Shown piece after piece: positions 11,696 through 21,637 of a stretch of 64,000 nt of DNA (its first letter is position 1; every line of letters begins with the position of its first letter). A model generated the notes under the pieces. That model was not told the DNA's origin. It was given only the letters and a program-made list of their open reading frames with translations, and ran no database searches. Position numbers and translations under genes: made by a program. The DNA comes from Argyresthia goedartella. Its lineage: Eukaryota; Arthropoda; Insecta; Lepidoptera; Argyresthiidae. Location: positions 12,209,579 to 12,273,578 of the forward strand of contig OX463816.1 of assembly GCA_949825045.1 (NCBI GenBank). Reading direction: 5' to 3'.

Positions 11696-11977
11696 GTTGA
11701 GCGAGCGGCGCGAAGTCGCATAGGGTTTGGCAACGCGCGGCCCCGACCTTTATAGCGACGACTGCGAGCTACGACCTGCACATCTTCACAGCACGCCCGC
11801 GACCTGTTGCACAAAGGTCATATGACTAACTCCTTATACTACAGAGTTATCTAAATACATATACATACATGCACAATTATCACTGGGCTGACCGCGAGGT
11901 CAAGGTAACTTCATAATTTTTGGTATCTATTATGCAACGTTCTGGCGTGGTCCGCCACTTGACTACTGTCGACGACA

Positions 11978-13336
11978 CTAAGCCATCAGGTGCGCCAACA
12001 CCGTCGCGAACACGAGCGCGCCCACCGTGTGCGAGACTCCCGCGTCGTGCATCGGAGGCTTGTCCGAGTCCTCCGCGAACACGTAGCTCTTCGAGCCCGT
12101 GTGCGACTTCAGGATCCTGTAGTTGACCTCGTCCAACGACACGCGCCCGGCTACCAAGTTGAACAGCCGGTTCACGACGGCGTACGCGTTGCCGTGGTCG
12201 TCGAACGTGAACCGATCCACCCACTGGATGTAGTTGGGGTCGCGTGCGATCGTGCGCTGCCCGCTGTGGAAGTCGGTGCTCGTGTTCCATTCCGCAATCG
12301 ACGAGTTGCCGATCAGCCCGAAGAACAGCATACCGTTAGAGTCCATCTCCATGCCATCCGTCTGCGAGGGCTTCAGGCCGAGGTCGACAACGTAGGGCCG
12401 CAGGGCGCCGTCGCCGCGCATCACGAGACTCTCGTTGCGCAGGACCGAGGCGTTGATCGCGTACAAGTGGAAGCTGGAGAGCGGGCAATAGTATACGGTC
12501 CGGTCAGCGCTGCCGTCCGCGGCGCGCAGGTAGGGCCCGAGCGCTATGCCGTCGATGTTCACCGGCAGGCGCACGCTGGTGCCGTTGATGCGGAAGAAGC
12601 TCGCGTCGGGCGAGGCTGTCATCGACACCGTGTCGCGCACCTTCCACGCCTTCTTGTCGCTGCGGCGGAACACGACGATGCCGGGGTCGCCGACGCTGTT
12701 GTCGGTGATGTACGCGTAGTCACCGTCGCGGTTGTCGACGACCAGGTCGTTCAGGTAGGTGCCGTTGCCGACCACGTCCGCCGGCAGTGGGAAGCGCTGC
12801 ATTTCGTTCTTGCCGGTCTTGAGGTCTACAAGCACGAGCGAGGGCGGGCACTTGGCGCTCGGCTTGTCGGTGAGCGTGCCGACGCGCCCGTTGTCCAGAA
12901 TCCACATGATGCCATTCCTGTCCACCTCGATGTTCTGCACGAACTGCAGCGCGGCGCAGTCGCCGATCGCGTTCGCCTCCCAGCTAGGGAAGGGGCGCAG
13001 GCGCGGCGCCGTGTCGCTCTGCTGCACCGGGATCGTCGCCAGCGTCGCCGGGACTCCGTTCAGCATCCTCGGAAGCGTCAGGAAGAGGTTTTCTCCGTAG
13101 AAGTTTATGCCAGATATTAGGACGTTTGCTGGGACGTATCGGCTCGTATTGAGGTAATGCTCGCGCGCCTCTGGCGAGGCCCATTCGAAGTCGATGGCTT
13201 TCCATTCGTAAATGACTCTGAACTGTTCGCGGCGAGGCGCGGGTGCGGGTGCGGGTGCCGGCGGGCGCGGCTGCGTGTCGTTCTGTGTCTGCGCGGTCGT
13301 GGCGGCGAGCGCAGCGAAGAGCACTAGCAGCTGCAT
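11978..13336 (-). CDS. Yellow-family (MRJP domain) secreted protein
   Basis: Predicts a 452-residue protein of the yellow/major royal jelly protein family, secreted proteins with a propeller-like MRJP domain that in insects include regulators of cuticle melanisation. I start at the ATG at 13336 because MQLLVLFAALAATTAQT is a good signal peptide; an in-frame ATG 87 bases upstream (13423) would bury it behind a Gly/Arg-rich stretch. A Pro/Ala linker follows, then family hallmarks: a YEWKAIDFEW-like N-terminal strand, LPRMLNGVPATLA, CPPSLVLVDL, YLNDLVVDN, YAYITDNSVGDPGIVVF, YYCPLSSFHLYAI, SQTDGMEMDSNGMLFFGLI and WVDRFTFDDHG. There are several N-glycosylation sites (NTS, NGT, NGTS, NSS). The last 20 or so residues are hydrophobic, as in a GPI-anchor signal or membrane tail, which is unusual for the family. 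The gene is intronless across the whole domain and much more GC-rich than its surroundings. I cannot say which yellow paralogue it is; a 5' noncoding exon may exist. Confidence 0.93.
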   Translation of the reverse strand: MQLLVLFAALAATTAQTQNDTQPRPPAPAPAPAPRREQFRVIYEWKAIDFEWASPEAREHYLNTSRYVPANVLISGINFYGENLFLTLPRMLNGVPATLATIPVQQSDTAPRLRPFPSWEANAIGDCAALQFVQNIEVDRNGIMWILDNGRVGTLTDKPSAKCPPSLVLVDLKTGKNEMQRFPLPADVVGNGTYLNDLVVDNRDGDYAYITDNSVGDPGIVVFRRSDKKAWKVRDTVSMTASPDASFFRINGTSVRLPVNIDGIALGPYLRAADGSADRTVYYCPLSSFHLYAINASVLRNESLVMRGDGALRPYVVDLGLKPSQTDGMEMDSNGMLFFGLIGNSSIAEWNTSTDFHSGQRTIARDPNYIQWVDRFTFDDHGNAYAVVNRLFNLVAGRVSLDEVNYRILKSHTGSKSYVFAEDSDKPPMHDAGVSHTVGALVFATVLAHLMA

Positions 13337-13339
13337 GGC

Positions 13340-14199
13340 GGAGCGGAGGAGTGGTGCGACGCGGCCGGGGACCGAGGAGCGACTGACGGCCGGCGTGGCG
13401 CCTCCGCCACCACAGCCGCCCACCGCGTGACGCCGACGACGTCACCTCACAACACAACACGATCACAACAATGCGACTCCCAAGCAAGCATCGGCATTCA
13501 ACCTGATTAATAATTCAATCGAACAACTCCAATGACACGCACTGTTGTATCGCTCGCGCATCGCAGCGATTAACATAATCGTGACTACAGTATCCGGGTT
13601 AAAGGGTGGCCCAAGGTCGCAGACTCACCCCACCGCAGACCGAGGGTCGGACGCAGCGAAGGGATAAATCCTTCATAAACGTGTCTAGTCTGCTGTATGT
13701 AGTATGTATATCTGTATTTTCACCTTTTGCATAATCTAGTGACAATGAACTCTCTGTTTAAAACAGAGTTACCTTAAGGTGAGTAAACAAAGACTTGAAC
13801 TGCTACCTATTCGCAGCTACCCACTGAACTCTACATTTATTATTTTTAACCCACCCTTGACCGCAATGGTAGCTGAGTTTATCGATTTCTGCAGCCAGGG
13901 GCCACAGATTAATAAAGTGTTAGGCAGGGGCTTGAAAAAGCTATTTTCATAAGCTATTTCAGTGTCGACAATCAAAATTGTATGGGGAAACGAGCTGTTA
14001 TGTACTGACTGCTGTGTGCGTGAGTGCGATCACTATGAGGGTAGCTTTCGGTTTTCGCAGGGCTTCACTTTCAAACTTTTCAAACCCTACAACTTCAACC
14101 AGCTGATTCAGCTATGAATTATGAAATCTTGCCATATGTACATACTTCACACCACTTTTAAAAAGATCACATCCGAAGCGTTGTTATTTATTTGAAGTG
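13340..14199. other. Upstream region of the yellow gene, no other gene
   Basis: GC-rich up to about 13440, then ordinary AT-rich sequence. This should hold the yellow-gene promoter on the minus strand, but I see no convincing TATA box or initiator and do not place one. A C/G-rich stretch lies at 13600-13665. Confidence 0.4.
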
Positions 14200-14702
14200 T
14201 ATATGTTACCGGCAATCTGTATAATCCGGTATTATATATAATGCCTAAAACGTGCAGGTAATATGAAATATTATTTATTTTATACTTTGCCTAGTTATTA
14301 TATACAATATTATGTATAATACATAATACGCAGCCGGTACTGCATGTAAAAGGGTAAAACACTGAGGTAGCTTAGGTGAAGGGTAAAGGGGGTGAGCGAA
14401 GCAAATCCCCCTTTATCCTTCGTGTTAGGTTGAACAAGTAAGAACAACAAAAAATATTGAAAACATAAACTTAAGTACACATAAAAAAATATGTCTTGTT
14501 GCCTAGGAATGGTTAGACAACTCGTTAAACGTTTCGTTCACTCACTTGTCTGACGGAATTTTAGTGACTTGGTTAAACGTCGGTATTTAATTAACGGTCT
14601 AGCGAGTTAGTTAAGTATCTGATTTAACCAACTAACTGCGACATTATATTGCCTAGGTATCATATAGAATACATGCATTATACAGATTGCCGGTAACATA
14701 TA
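14200..14702 (-). mobile_element. MITE with perfect 26-bp terminal inverted repeats and hairpin core (copy E)
   Basis: The left end TATATGTTACCGGCAATCTG (14200-14225, 26 bp in all) is the exact reverse complement of 14677-14702. No coding capacity lies between. Near the middle (14361-14445) is the dispersed hairpin cassette in reverse orientation. Read on the minus strand it gives TTCAACCTAACACGAAG, a long stem and CTTCACCTAAGCTACC. A third copy of the end sequence follows at 14865-14892. Confidence 0.8.
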
Positions 14703-14864
14703 CAGATGAAACCAACCAAAAATATTCAGTAGAATAATTGATTGCTGGTTATTTCCTTGTAATACTTTGTCAAAGCAAAATCAAATGATACTTACGCTCG
14801 TTTGATACGTTTTTCTTGAATAATTATTGATTTTGATGGGATACTGAGTCATCATCATATGTCA

Positions 14865-14892
14865 CATTATACAGATTGCCGGTGACATATAT
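14865..14892 (-). repeat. Extra solo copy of the 14200-14702 terminal repeat
   Basis: CATTATACAGATTGCCGGTG followed by ACATATATA matches the right end of the neighbouring MITE with one clear change (A to G). It may mark a second, deleted element or a tandem insertion. Confidence 0.7.
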
Positions 14893-16423
14893 AAGCTCGA
14901 ATGAAGTAAGCGTATCTAGTAGCAGCAGTATTCTGTCATGTCACTATGAGACTACTTTGTAGATACTAACAAAGAACTACATGTTACCTAACTCAATAGA
15001 CTCACTCATTGTTTCGATACCTACCTTACTCAAAATGTTTTTGCTTTCCTTTTATGGTGATAGGTCAATCTCAGGAGTCATCCAACTATCATATTGCTGA
15101 GCTAAACCAGCTCCAGACAACACCCTAATGCCACTAGAAGTAAGGTTCAAGTTACAATAACGACAAAGAGCAAGACATAAATTATGAAGTGATAAGATGA
15201 CACAAATTAGCTTTGCGAGAACTTGGTTAAAAAAACGCGTTTATTAATTGTCGATGACGGGATCTGATGAATCATGGTAGGATGCTGTGAAGTACACTTA
15301 TCACCATAAACCAACCTCCGAACAATGGATGAGTCAAGTTTAATTGTAATTTTATTTTTAAATCACTGTTTGCAATATTCAATTACTTACTGGAGAGTTA
15401 AACGGGGCATTTAATCTTCTTGTTAGACATAGGTTATCTTTATAAATTAAACTTTAGTTACAATCATTTTTATCACTTTGATTAAGATTGAATAAGGAAA
15501 ACACCATTATTTAAAAACCGTAATGTAGTGCAAATATATTATAGGGTAATTAGTATACTATTTAATGCCTTATTTATTTACCGCTGACCGCTACCGCTAC
15601 CGATATTACAAACTAAAATGCATGATTAAAATAAATTTTGATCGTTGTCATTTCAATTAAGTAATCCGATGGCATACATATGTATAAAGGCTCTTCCTGC
15701 ATCTAAAGATGGTACACGGATGACGGAAAAATACTCAACATTACATACATGGATCTAGCCTGCTTGTAAGTACTGTAAGCAAAATCACACTGTTCGATAT
15801 CTTCGAACAACAAAGTCTTATTAGCTGGGCATTTTATTTGTTGTTCTCGCACAGAACTTTGATCAGCGTTAATATTATCGATGACTAATTAATCGCTTTA
15901 GAACCTTGTTACTTTGTCGCTTTGCTACGCACAATGCAATGGATTGCAAATGCAGGGCGTGTCGCGGCAACGACGAAGCGCCTCAGTAATGAGCTATTAA
16001 TACGGGAATAAGGGATAATGTAAATGGCAGGGTGAAAAAGGTAGTTGTATATAGCGTTAGGGATAATTCAAAAGGGTTTTATGTCATGTGGCACACTCTT
16101 CATTCTGAACTATGCAACGTTTTTATGCATACGGACAAACTACAAGTGTTGATGCTTCTCATAAGTAATTAAATTACCTACTGACTGAGCGAGCAGCCTC
16201 GCAAGGCATGTGCGCGAGGCAAATCCTCGGTCGGCCAGGGCGTACCTCGCCCGAGGCAAACGTATTCGCTGTCTCACCGGAGCCATGCATTGTCGATTTT
16301 TGTCGATGCTCAAAGGTGCCTTAGAAGTTTAGTGAGCACGAAGCCACGAACCTTTCTCAGTCGCGCGCTGTGGTCGCGCGCAGACTGTGACATCCTATAG
16401 ACGTGTACGTATGACAGAATAAA
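14893..16423. other. Intergenic, no gene recognised
   Basis: No coding signal. From about 16180 to 16400 the sequence becomes CpG-rich with repeated GCGAGGC/GCCTCG and CGCGCG motifs just upstream of the THAP-type exon. This could be a promoter region, but no specific element is identifiable. Confidence 0.4.
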
Positions 16424-16499
16424 ATGGTGTCCTGCGTTGTTTACTGCTCTAAATCATGCGGGATGCACAATACAAAAAAACAAGGAGTGACTTATCATA
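16424..16499 (+). CDS. THAP-type zinc-finger first exon (partial gene)
   Basis: An ATG-started exon of 25 codons (start MVSCVVYCSKSCG, end QGVTYH) followed at once by a strong donor (A|GTAAGT at 16500). The pattern (M-x2-C-x3-C, then V-x-Y-H at the exon end) is that of first exons of THAP DNA-binding domains, whose C2CH zinc site and FP motif continue in exon 2. I could not find exon 2 (R/F-P, W and C-x2-H residues) before the MADF exon at 16.65 kb. This may be the start of a THAP gene whose rest is missing, or a transposon-derived first exon. A related but broken exon is at 19630-19709. The call rests on motif spacing and the splice site. Confidence 0.5.
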
Positions 16500-16633
16500 G
16501 TAAGTAATATAATTTACAGTTATTATTGGCTGCAAATAGTTAAACTTATAAATATTGTTTACGATAAATCGGCCGATAAATTGCCGTGCACACCGAAGAC
16601 GGTCGTGTATCGTATTTTGCCTCGCTTGTTTGA

Positions 16634-16874
16634 CAACCACCGGAATCGTTTGTCGTGGATAAAGAACAGAGTCTTAAATTAATACAATTATATGGCGAAT
16701 GTAGACTACTTTGGGACTCCCAATGTCCTGATTATACTAATAGAAGTCTCAGAGAAGAGAAACATGAGCCGGGAAATAACATTCCAGTAAAGGACTTTAA
16801 AAAAAAGATGGGTTCTTTTTCAGGATTGTTTAGGAGAGAAAAGTCACGCGAAAAAAAAAGCCACACAGGATCAG
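16634..16874 (+). CDS. MADF-domain protein, first visible coding exon
   Basis: Open from a stop at 16631. Reads the first two thirds of a MADF domain (the Myb/SANT-like DNA-binding domain of Adf-1-type factors): a helix SLKLIQLYGECRLLWD, then PDYTNR, then IPVKDFKKKMGSFSGLFRRE and a lysine-rich stretch ending SHTGSG. There is no in-frame ATG at the front; 16655 is only a GTG. The true start must therefore come from an upstream exon, perhaps the one at 16424, or has been lost. The loop after YTNRSLREE is shorter than usual, suggesting a small deletion. The exon ends at a GT donor (16875) and the domain continues exactly in frame at 17066. MADF genes are common in insects, both as transcription factors and as second ORFs of Harbinger-like transposons. 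Confidence 0.65.
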
Positions 16875-16920
16875 GTTTTTATTACTTAAGTTTATTATCA
16901 TGGTTACAATTAAGTATATC

Positions 16921-17020
16921 TGTTGAGAGATAAGCTCGCCTTTGCCTTTTAATTTCGTGTCTAATTGTAGTGTTGTAATGTTCTGTGCAATAAATAATTA
17001 TGAATTGAATTGTGAATTGA
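16921..17020 (+). repeat. LINE 3'-tail repeat, copy 1 (inside MADF intron)
   Basis: GAGATAAGCTCGCCTTTG, then an AT-rich tail ending in GAATTGAATTGTGAATTGAA. The same block follows a LINE C-terminus at 58.6 kb and recurs at 32.5, 39.6 and 52.6 kb. Here it lies within the intron between the two MADF exons. Confidence 0.65.
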
Positions 17021-17065
17021 AGTATGTCTTTTAATTTAAAAATAAGTACATTCATGTTATTACAG

Positions 17066-17124
17066 GTCGTAGTGACATATATAAATCAAATTGGTACGCT
17101 TATGAAGCTTTCAACTTCGAAGAA
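17066..17124 (+). CDS. MADF-domain protein, second coding exon
   Basis: A 59-nt exon between a TTATTACAG acceptor and a GTGAGT donor. The first two bases complete the glycine codon split at 16874, then RSDIYKSNWYAYEAFNF gives the expected end of a MADF domain (aromatic W-x-Y-E-x2-x-F pattern). Both splice sites are canonical and the phase fits, so the domain looks spliceable despite the repeat fragment in the intron. The next coding exon is uncertain: the proline-rich frame at 17302 does not join in phase by an obvious acceptor. Reading through the donor hits a stop about 70 bases later. Confidence 0.65.
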
Positions 17125-17301
17125 GTGAGTATTTATTTACTGATAATTATTCTGCCAAGCAGTTGCTCCAATTGTAATAAAATGTCTCCCTTAATGTGAA
17201 CATATATCTTTACGTCTGTTGGTCCTCGCCGTGAAATAGCTTGTAGAGGTACCATTGGTGACATTTCTGTATCCCGCCGCCATCGTCCGGGTATTATTGC
17301 C

Positions 17302-17466
17302 ATGCCTCCCAACGCACCGAGGTCTCCTAACTCACCCATGCTTTCTAACTCACCGATGCCTCCTAACTCACATATGCCTCCTAACGCACCGATGCCTCCT
17401 AACTCACCAATGCCTCCTAACTCACCGATGCCTCCTCGCCCTCCACCTCCACCCCCTCGTTGTTAA
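17302..17466 (+). CDS. Proline-rich hexapeptide-repeat frame, possible MADF-gene tail
   Basis: The frame from the ATG at 17302 reads repeats of MPPNSP (18 bp), with variants, followed by RPPPPPPRC and a stop at 17464-17466. The frame is open further upstream, to a stop near 17194. It lies 178 bases past the last clear MADF exon, on the same strand and before an AT-rich 3' flank, so it may be the C-terminal exon of that gene. I could not find an acceptor that joins it in phase. The opposite strand is open too (glycine-rich), as expected of an 18-bp repeat, so coding status is uncertain. Confidence 0.35.
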   Translation: MPPNAPRSPNSPMLSNSPMPPNSHMPPNAPMPPNSPMPPNSPMPPRPPPPPPRC

Positions 17467-17664
17467 ATACTTGTTTAATTAAGCGTTTTGTATCAACTAT
17501 CTGTTTGTCTGTTCCTCGATATCTTGTTTTTAAATACTTGTTTAATTAAGCATTTTGTGTCAACTGTCTGTTTGTCTATTTCTCGATATTTTGTTGATAA
17601 ATACTTGTTAAATTAAGTGATTTATGTCAACTGCCTGTTTGTCTATTCCTGTCATGTTTGAGAT
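17464..17664 (+). repeat. 67-bp unit in three tandem copies
   Basis: TAAATACTTGTTTAATTAAG starts at 17464 and 17531, and a close variant at 17598. Each copy continues with TGTCAACT and CTGTTTGTCT. It directly follows the proline-rich frame and its stop codon. Confidence 0.8.
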
Positions 17665-18024
17665 TTTAATAAAAAAAATATGACAAAATTATAATTTAAC
17701 TTAACATAATCGTGCACCTCGATTATCACACCAGACTTCAGGAACAATTACCGATATTCTTTGTTTTGATGTGCGAAATATATACTGCAAACTGGTATAA
17801 GAATCTCCCGTGGCCAAAAATCTCAGCGTAACCAATAATCTTTTTCTCACGATTATTGCTTTTCGAAATATGTGTCCTTCTTGCTTATTTTGGCATTTAT
17901 AAGAGAGTACAAATTTTCAAATTCACTGTCTCATTCTCGTGAAATTGCTTTCTGCATCATCAAAGCACAACTCTTCAAATAATTTGTTCCTAGCTTGTAA
18001 TCTGTTTTGGTATATATTTTTCAT
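17665..18024. other. Intergenic, nothing recognised
   Basis: AT-rich, no open frame of note on either strand. Confidence 0.5.
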
Positions 18025-18150
18025 CCAAAAACTTTTTTTTTTACATGTCGATGAATACTGATTCATCGACATCTAAAAAAAAAGTTTTTGGAATAGCTAT
18101 AGCTACCACAGCCTTTATACTGATAAAGGCTGTGGTAGCTATAGCCTTCC
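18025..18150. repeat. Two adjacent near-perfect palindromes with the same centre
   Basis: Palindrome 1: arms 18025-18056 and 18061-18091, with one base change and one T/A run length difference. Palindrome 2: arms about 18090-18118 and 18123-18150, with about two changes. Both loops are ACTG, within the sequence ATACTGAT. Each would fold into a roughly 28-31-bp hairpin. The plus strand reads open through both, but only because of the inverted repeats. Confidence 0.9.
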
Positions 18151-19629
18151 GAATGTTAGGCCTCATGACGGTCTTCAGCAAAATGAATTATGCGACACGC
18201 ACGTGCGGCCTCTCTGGCTCAGACTTTGCCGCTCGCGGCAGTCTCGTGCAAAAAGATTACAGACCGAGGCTGCCTCGCGAGGCAAAGGTTGCGAGGCAAA
18301 CGTCCGAGGCTGCAGTCCGCTCAGTCAGGACCCGGCTTTTTCACATGTACTTAGAGATAAGTGCGTGCGTGTATTTCCGTATTCAGGAACCCCTTATACA
18401 GATGCTCTTTGAAAGTAAGATGAGGCCAGCAAAAAGTTAGGTAGGTATTATAAGTGTACTGAGGCAAGGTGTTCAATGACTGGTTTCAAGTTATTAGTGG
18501 GCCTTTTTGTTTAGATAGGTAGGTCATTTGGCCTTTTATACTTAGTTGAAAATAATTACCGCACATTGCTATGATAATGATAATGGGCGTAACATCAAGG
18601 CTTGTGAACTATCATGAACAATATACTCAGAAATAAGAGTCATGATTTATCAAAAAAAAACAAAATTGTATGGAAATTATACGCCATTAGCGTTATGCGG
18701 GGCTTTAAAATTTAAAGATCGTTTCTTCAGCTGGATGTATGTTTCTTTAATTGACTGACTTTAATTAACTGACGGGAATGACATTACAAAATAAGAAAGA
18801 GCTTTCTCCTCGTAACATGTAAAATTATTTCCCCTTATAAATAAGCCAATACTTTCTCGGTACATACATACATGGTAAACGTATATCGTAATGAATTAAC
18901 TTCCTTCTGAATAAATCTAGCGATAGGTTGTAATTGTAAAACATAAGTCGCGTTGCGTGCGGCGAACCGACCGATACGAAGAAGTGATAAAAAAATAACT
19001 TCCTATAAATCACCAATGCATGTACCACAACAAATTAACGCGCATGTAGATATATTTATTACAATGAGGCTGAAGTGGAAATGTTGCAAAATGAGCTGAT
19101 AAGAAAGTCCTATTATAGTATTAAGGAATACTTGGATGACAAAACCACAGAGGAATAAATAGGAACAGAGAGAAAGGTTCTAAGGAGCCTGCAAAATTCA
19201 TACCTATTTTAGTAGAGAAAGAGAAAAAAATAAAATTAACAAACTGTTACAAGCTTTTATTGAACGACCAATTTTATTATCTTATTCTCAGGGCGGTATG
19301 CCTTTGAAATACTTAGGTATCTAATACAGTTCGTCACACGAGGTCACCCAATTATCATCTCAACACTCATCATGGAACATCAATATTAGAACAACAACAT
19401 ACTAGTCTAATCTTGTGATACTCCTTGGGATAGTTAAAATATGAAATGTCTTTTCTGTTTCTATTATTATACATACAAACAGTACAGTACACCATTTTGA
19501 AATTCCAAAAGTTAGATTGAGGGGCGTTGCACGTGTGAACAAATCTAGCCCTGATAGTCTTGATATTAAAAATTCTCGGTAGTCACCGGGCGACCGCAGT
19601 GACGAATTCATTTCCGTTGTTTTTCGAAA
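18151..19629. other. Intergenic; CpG-rich patch at 18200-18320
   Basis: No gene recognised. The patch at 18200-18320 carries GCCTCGCGAGGC and TGCGAGGCAAACG, resembling motifs near 16200-16260 upstream of the THAP-type exon. The two may be copies of one repeat. The rest is AT-rich. Confidence 0.4.
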
Positions 19630-19709
19630 ATGCCGACCTGTGCAATACTCATGTGCAAAAATTGAAGCGGGATTGTGAACTCCAAGAACGGCGGAGTAAC
19701 ATATCACTT
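19630..19709 (+). pseudogene. Second THAP-type first exon, with in-frame stop
   Basis: ATG-started reading MPTCAILMCKN, a TGA stop, then a 14-residue stretch ending GGVTYHL at a TTGTAAGT donor (GT at 19710). The C-x4-C spacing and the V-T-Y-H end at a splice donor match the exon at 16424-16499 and THAP first exons in general. The TGA stop makes this copy defective. No second exon is visible downstream. Confidence 0.5.
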
Positions 19710-21042
19710 GTAAGTCTCATTCAAACTATTATATCTTCTTAAAACACAAGAAATAAACATTATTACGGAAATAAATCATTCACACAAAAATTCGTCACGA
19801 GTTGATCATTAAAGTGACAATGTCATGTTGTTCTCGCTAGGTTTATTATCCATTGCTTGTTTTGTATCTTAATTTCACTACATATTGCCAAGCTAACACG
19901 CAATGATTATTTCACACTTTTAGGCAAGCACTAAATACGAAAGTAAATATGCATCGAGGTACGGAGGCGAACTGTTACACGCTGGCAGAGACGACGTATA
20001 GTGATGGGAATAGTGATAGTGAGAATTATGTTTTTGAATCGATGGAAAGAAATTGATTTATTACCAACTCGAACAAAACCCACTGGGTAATCATCTAATA
20101 TTACTAATCAAAGCTCTAATGAAAAGATATACTAATATAAGACTGCATTACTTAGCAAAAAATGCTACGCCTAAATTGTCAATACGCCAAGTCCTTAATA
20201 AATATTTACATTTTTCTTGTTAATAGGTAGTATTGTACTGTACAGGATTATACTGAAAGGGTATATATGCCGAAAGGCGGTTGTTAAGGACATCAACCTG
20301 AACATCCTTCTCTATTACAACGATTTGATCAGAGCAACATTATTTTTAATTTTTCAGTACATTTTGGGCCGAGCGGACAGCTGATTTGTAAGGGGAAGTA
20401 AAAAATAACGTTTATCTGATCAAATCAGATCAGACAGAGAAAGTTGTTCAAAATCATGTCCCAAATAATCCTTTTCGGCTTGGCAACCCGTATGTGTTAC
20501 AGCCTGTAAACATAGTAATAGGTATTTCTTGTAAAATAAATATGTCATATTAACAAAGAAAGTATTATTTTATTTATATAACCCGGCGTAAATACCACTG
20601 TCTATAAATTATAATGGATTATTATTATGATTATGAAACACGCTGTCCTTGGAATGTCCCAGCACTAGCTCGGCTAGCTAGTATACCTGCGGTAGTGTAG
20701 GTGTAGGTGTATGACATTGCACTGACCAATAAATGCGGAAGGATTGATGTATGAGTGGTGTAGAAGTGTGCGTGTTCTTAATTTTCGGCGACACTGGTTC
20801 CGATACAAGCTTAGCGCCAAGGGCCTATCTCTCGATATCTGTGGTTACAACAAATAAGACGTGGTTTTTGCAGACCCTCCGTTTGGGCACTGGCCGAACG
20901 AGCGTAAACCGGTTTTATCCAGTGGCGGCGCGTACTCGACACAGCGGCCAGTGCTCACTCACACATGCGCAGTATGCTTGTAGTAGGTTACCTACGAAGG
21001 CATGATTCTATGAACCTTTGTCTCTGGTCCTTTATTCCTCTG
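19710..21042. other. Intergenic up to the BEL insertion site
   Basis: No recognised gene. An ATG-started 84-codon frame (20751-21005) has no known domain. The last five bases, CTCTG, are the left copy of the BEL target-site duplication. Confidence 0.4.
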
Positions 21043-21619
21043 TGTTTAATATTTATGCTTCGGAACGCACCGGTTTTCGTTGCGCGGATCGACCGCGAGT
21101 GATCGGGACATCACTAGCGGAAACGGAAGAGCAGCTGTCACTTGTACAGAGACGAGATGACGAGTTAGAGGTTATCTTTCTTGTCGTGAGAAAAAATGTC
21201 TGCACTTGGCGTCGGGCTTTGACTGTATGTTAGTGTAACAATTGTCTAATACAGGTGTCGGGCCTGGTCGGAGTGTTAACCATAATAATCGTCGGGAAAT
21301 AAGTAGATTCACGTCAGCGGAGTGAGTGATTCGTGTTGTGAAGGTTAAAGTTGTTCGGTCCCCAACTCGTCGCATTCGGACAGCGACTCCTCGTGTCGGC
21401 AAGCAACACGCCGGCGACAGCATCGGGCTACGACGAGAGTAAGATTCGAATCCTCTCCCCCCACACCTTGTGCTCCTTATCCCGTATTCCCGCCTCGAAT
21501 TGAGCTTTCGAATTCCGGTCTACGGCGTCAAGGTCAGTACCACTTGCGATTCTCCCCGTGCTGGTGAAAACCACCCCCTCAAGATTCCACGCCGTTCGGT
21601 TGAGGCGTGGAATTAAACA
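21043..21619 (+). repeat. 5' LTR of the BEL/Pao element
   Basis: 577 bp, TG...CA ends within a short inverted repeat (TGTTTAAT / AATTAAACA). Promoter and poly(A) signals should lie inside, but I do not place them. The minus-strand 83-codon frame here recurs in the other LTR and is not a gene. Confidence 0.95.
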
Positions 21620-21622
21620 TTT

Positions 21623-21637
21623 TGGTAGCAGGCGCGG
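21623..21637 (+). promoter_or_regulatory. Putative tRNA primer-binding site
   Basis: TGGTAGCAGGCGCGG starts four bases after the 5' LTR. The leading TGG would pair with the CCA end of a tRNA. I cannot name the tRNA. Confidence 0.5.

Noticed and set aside
11990..13120. 376-codon plus-strand open frame opposite the yellow gene
   Set aside because: Antisense shadow of a GC-rich coding region. The Arg/Val/Ala-rich translation has no domain, while the minus strand encodes a clear family protein.
21172..21423. 83-codon minus-strand frame, repeated at 27472-27723
   Set aside because: Lies inside both LTRs and has no domain; it is duplicated only because the LTR is.
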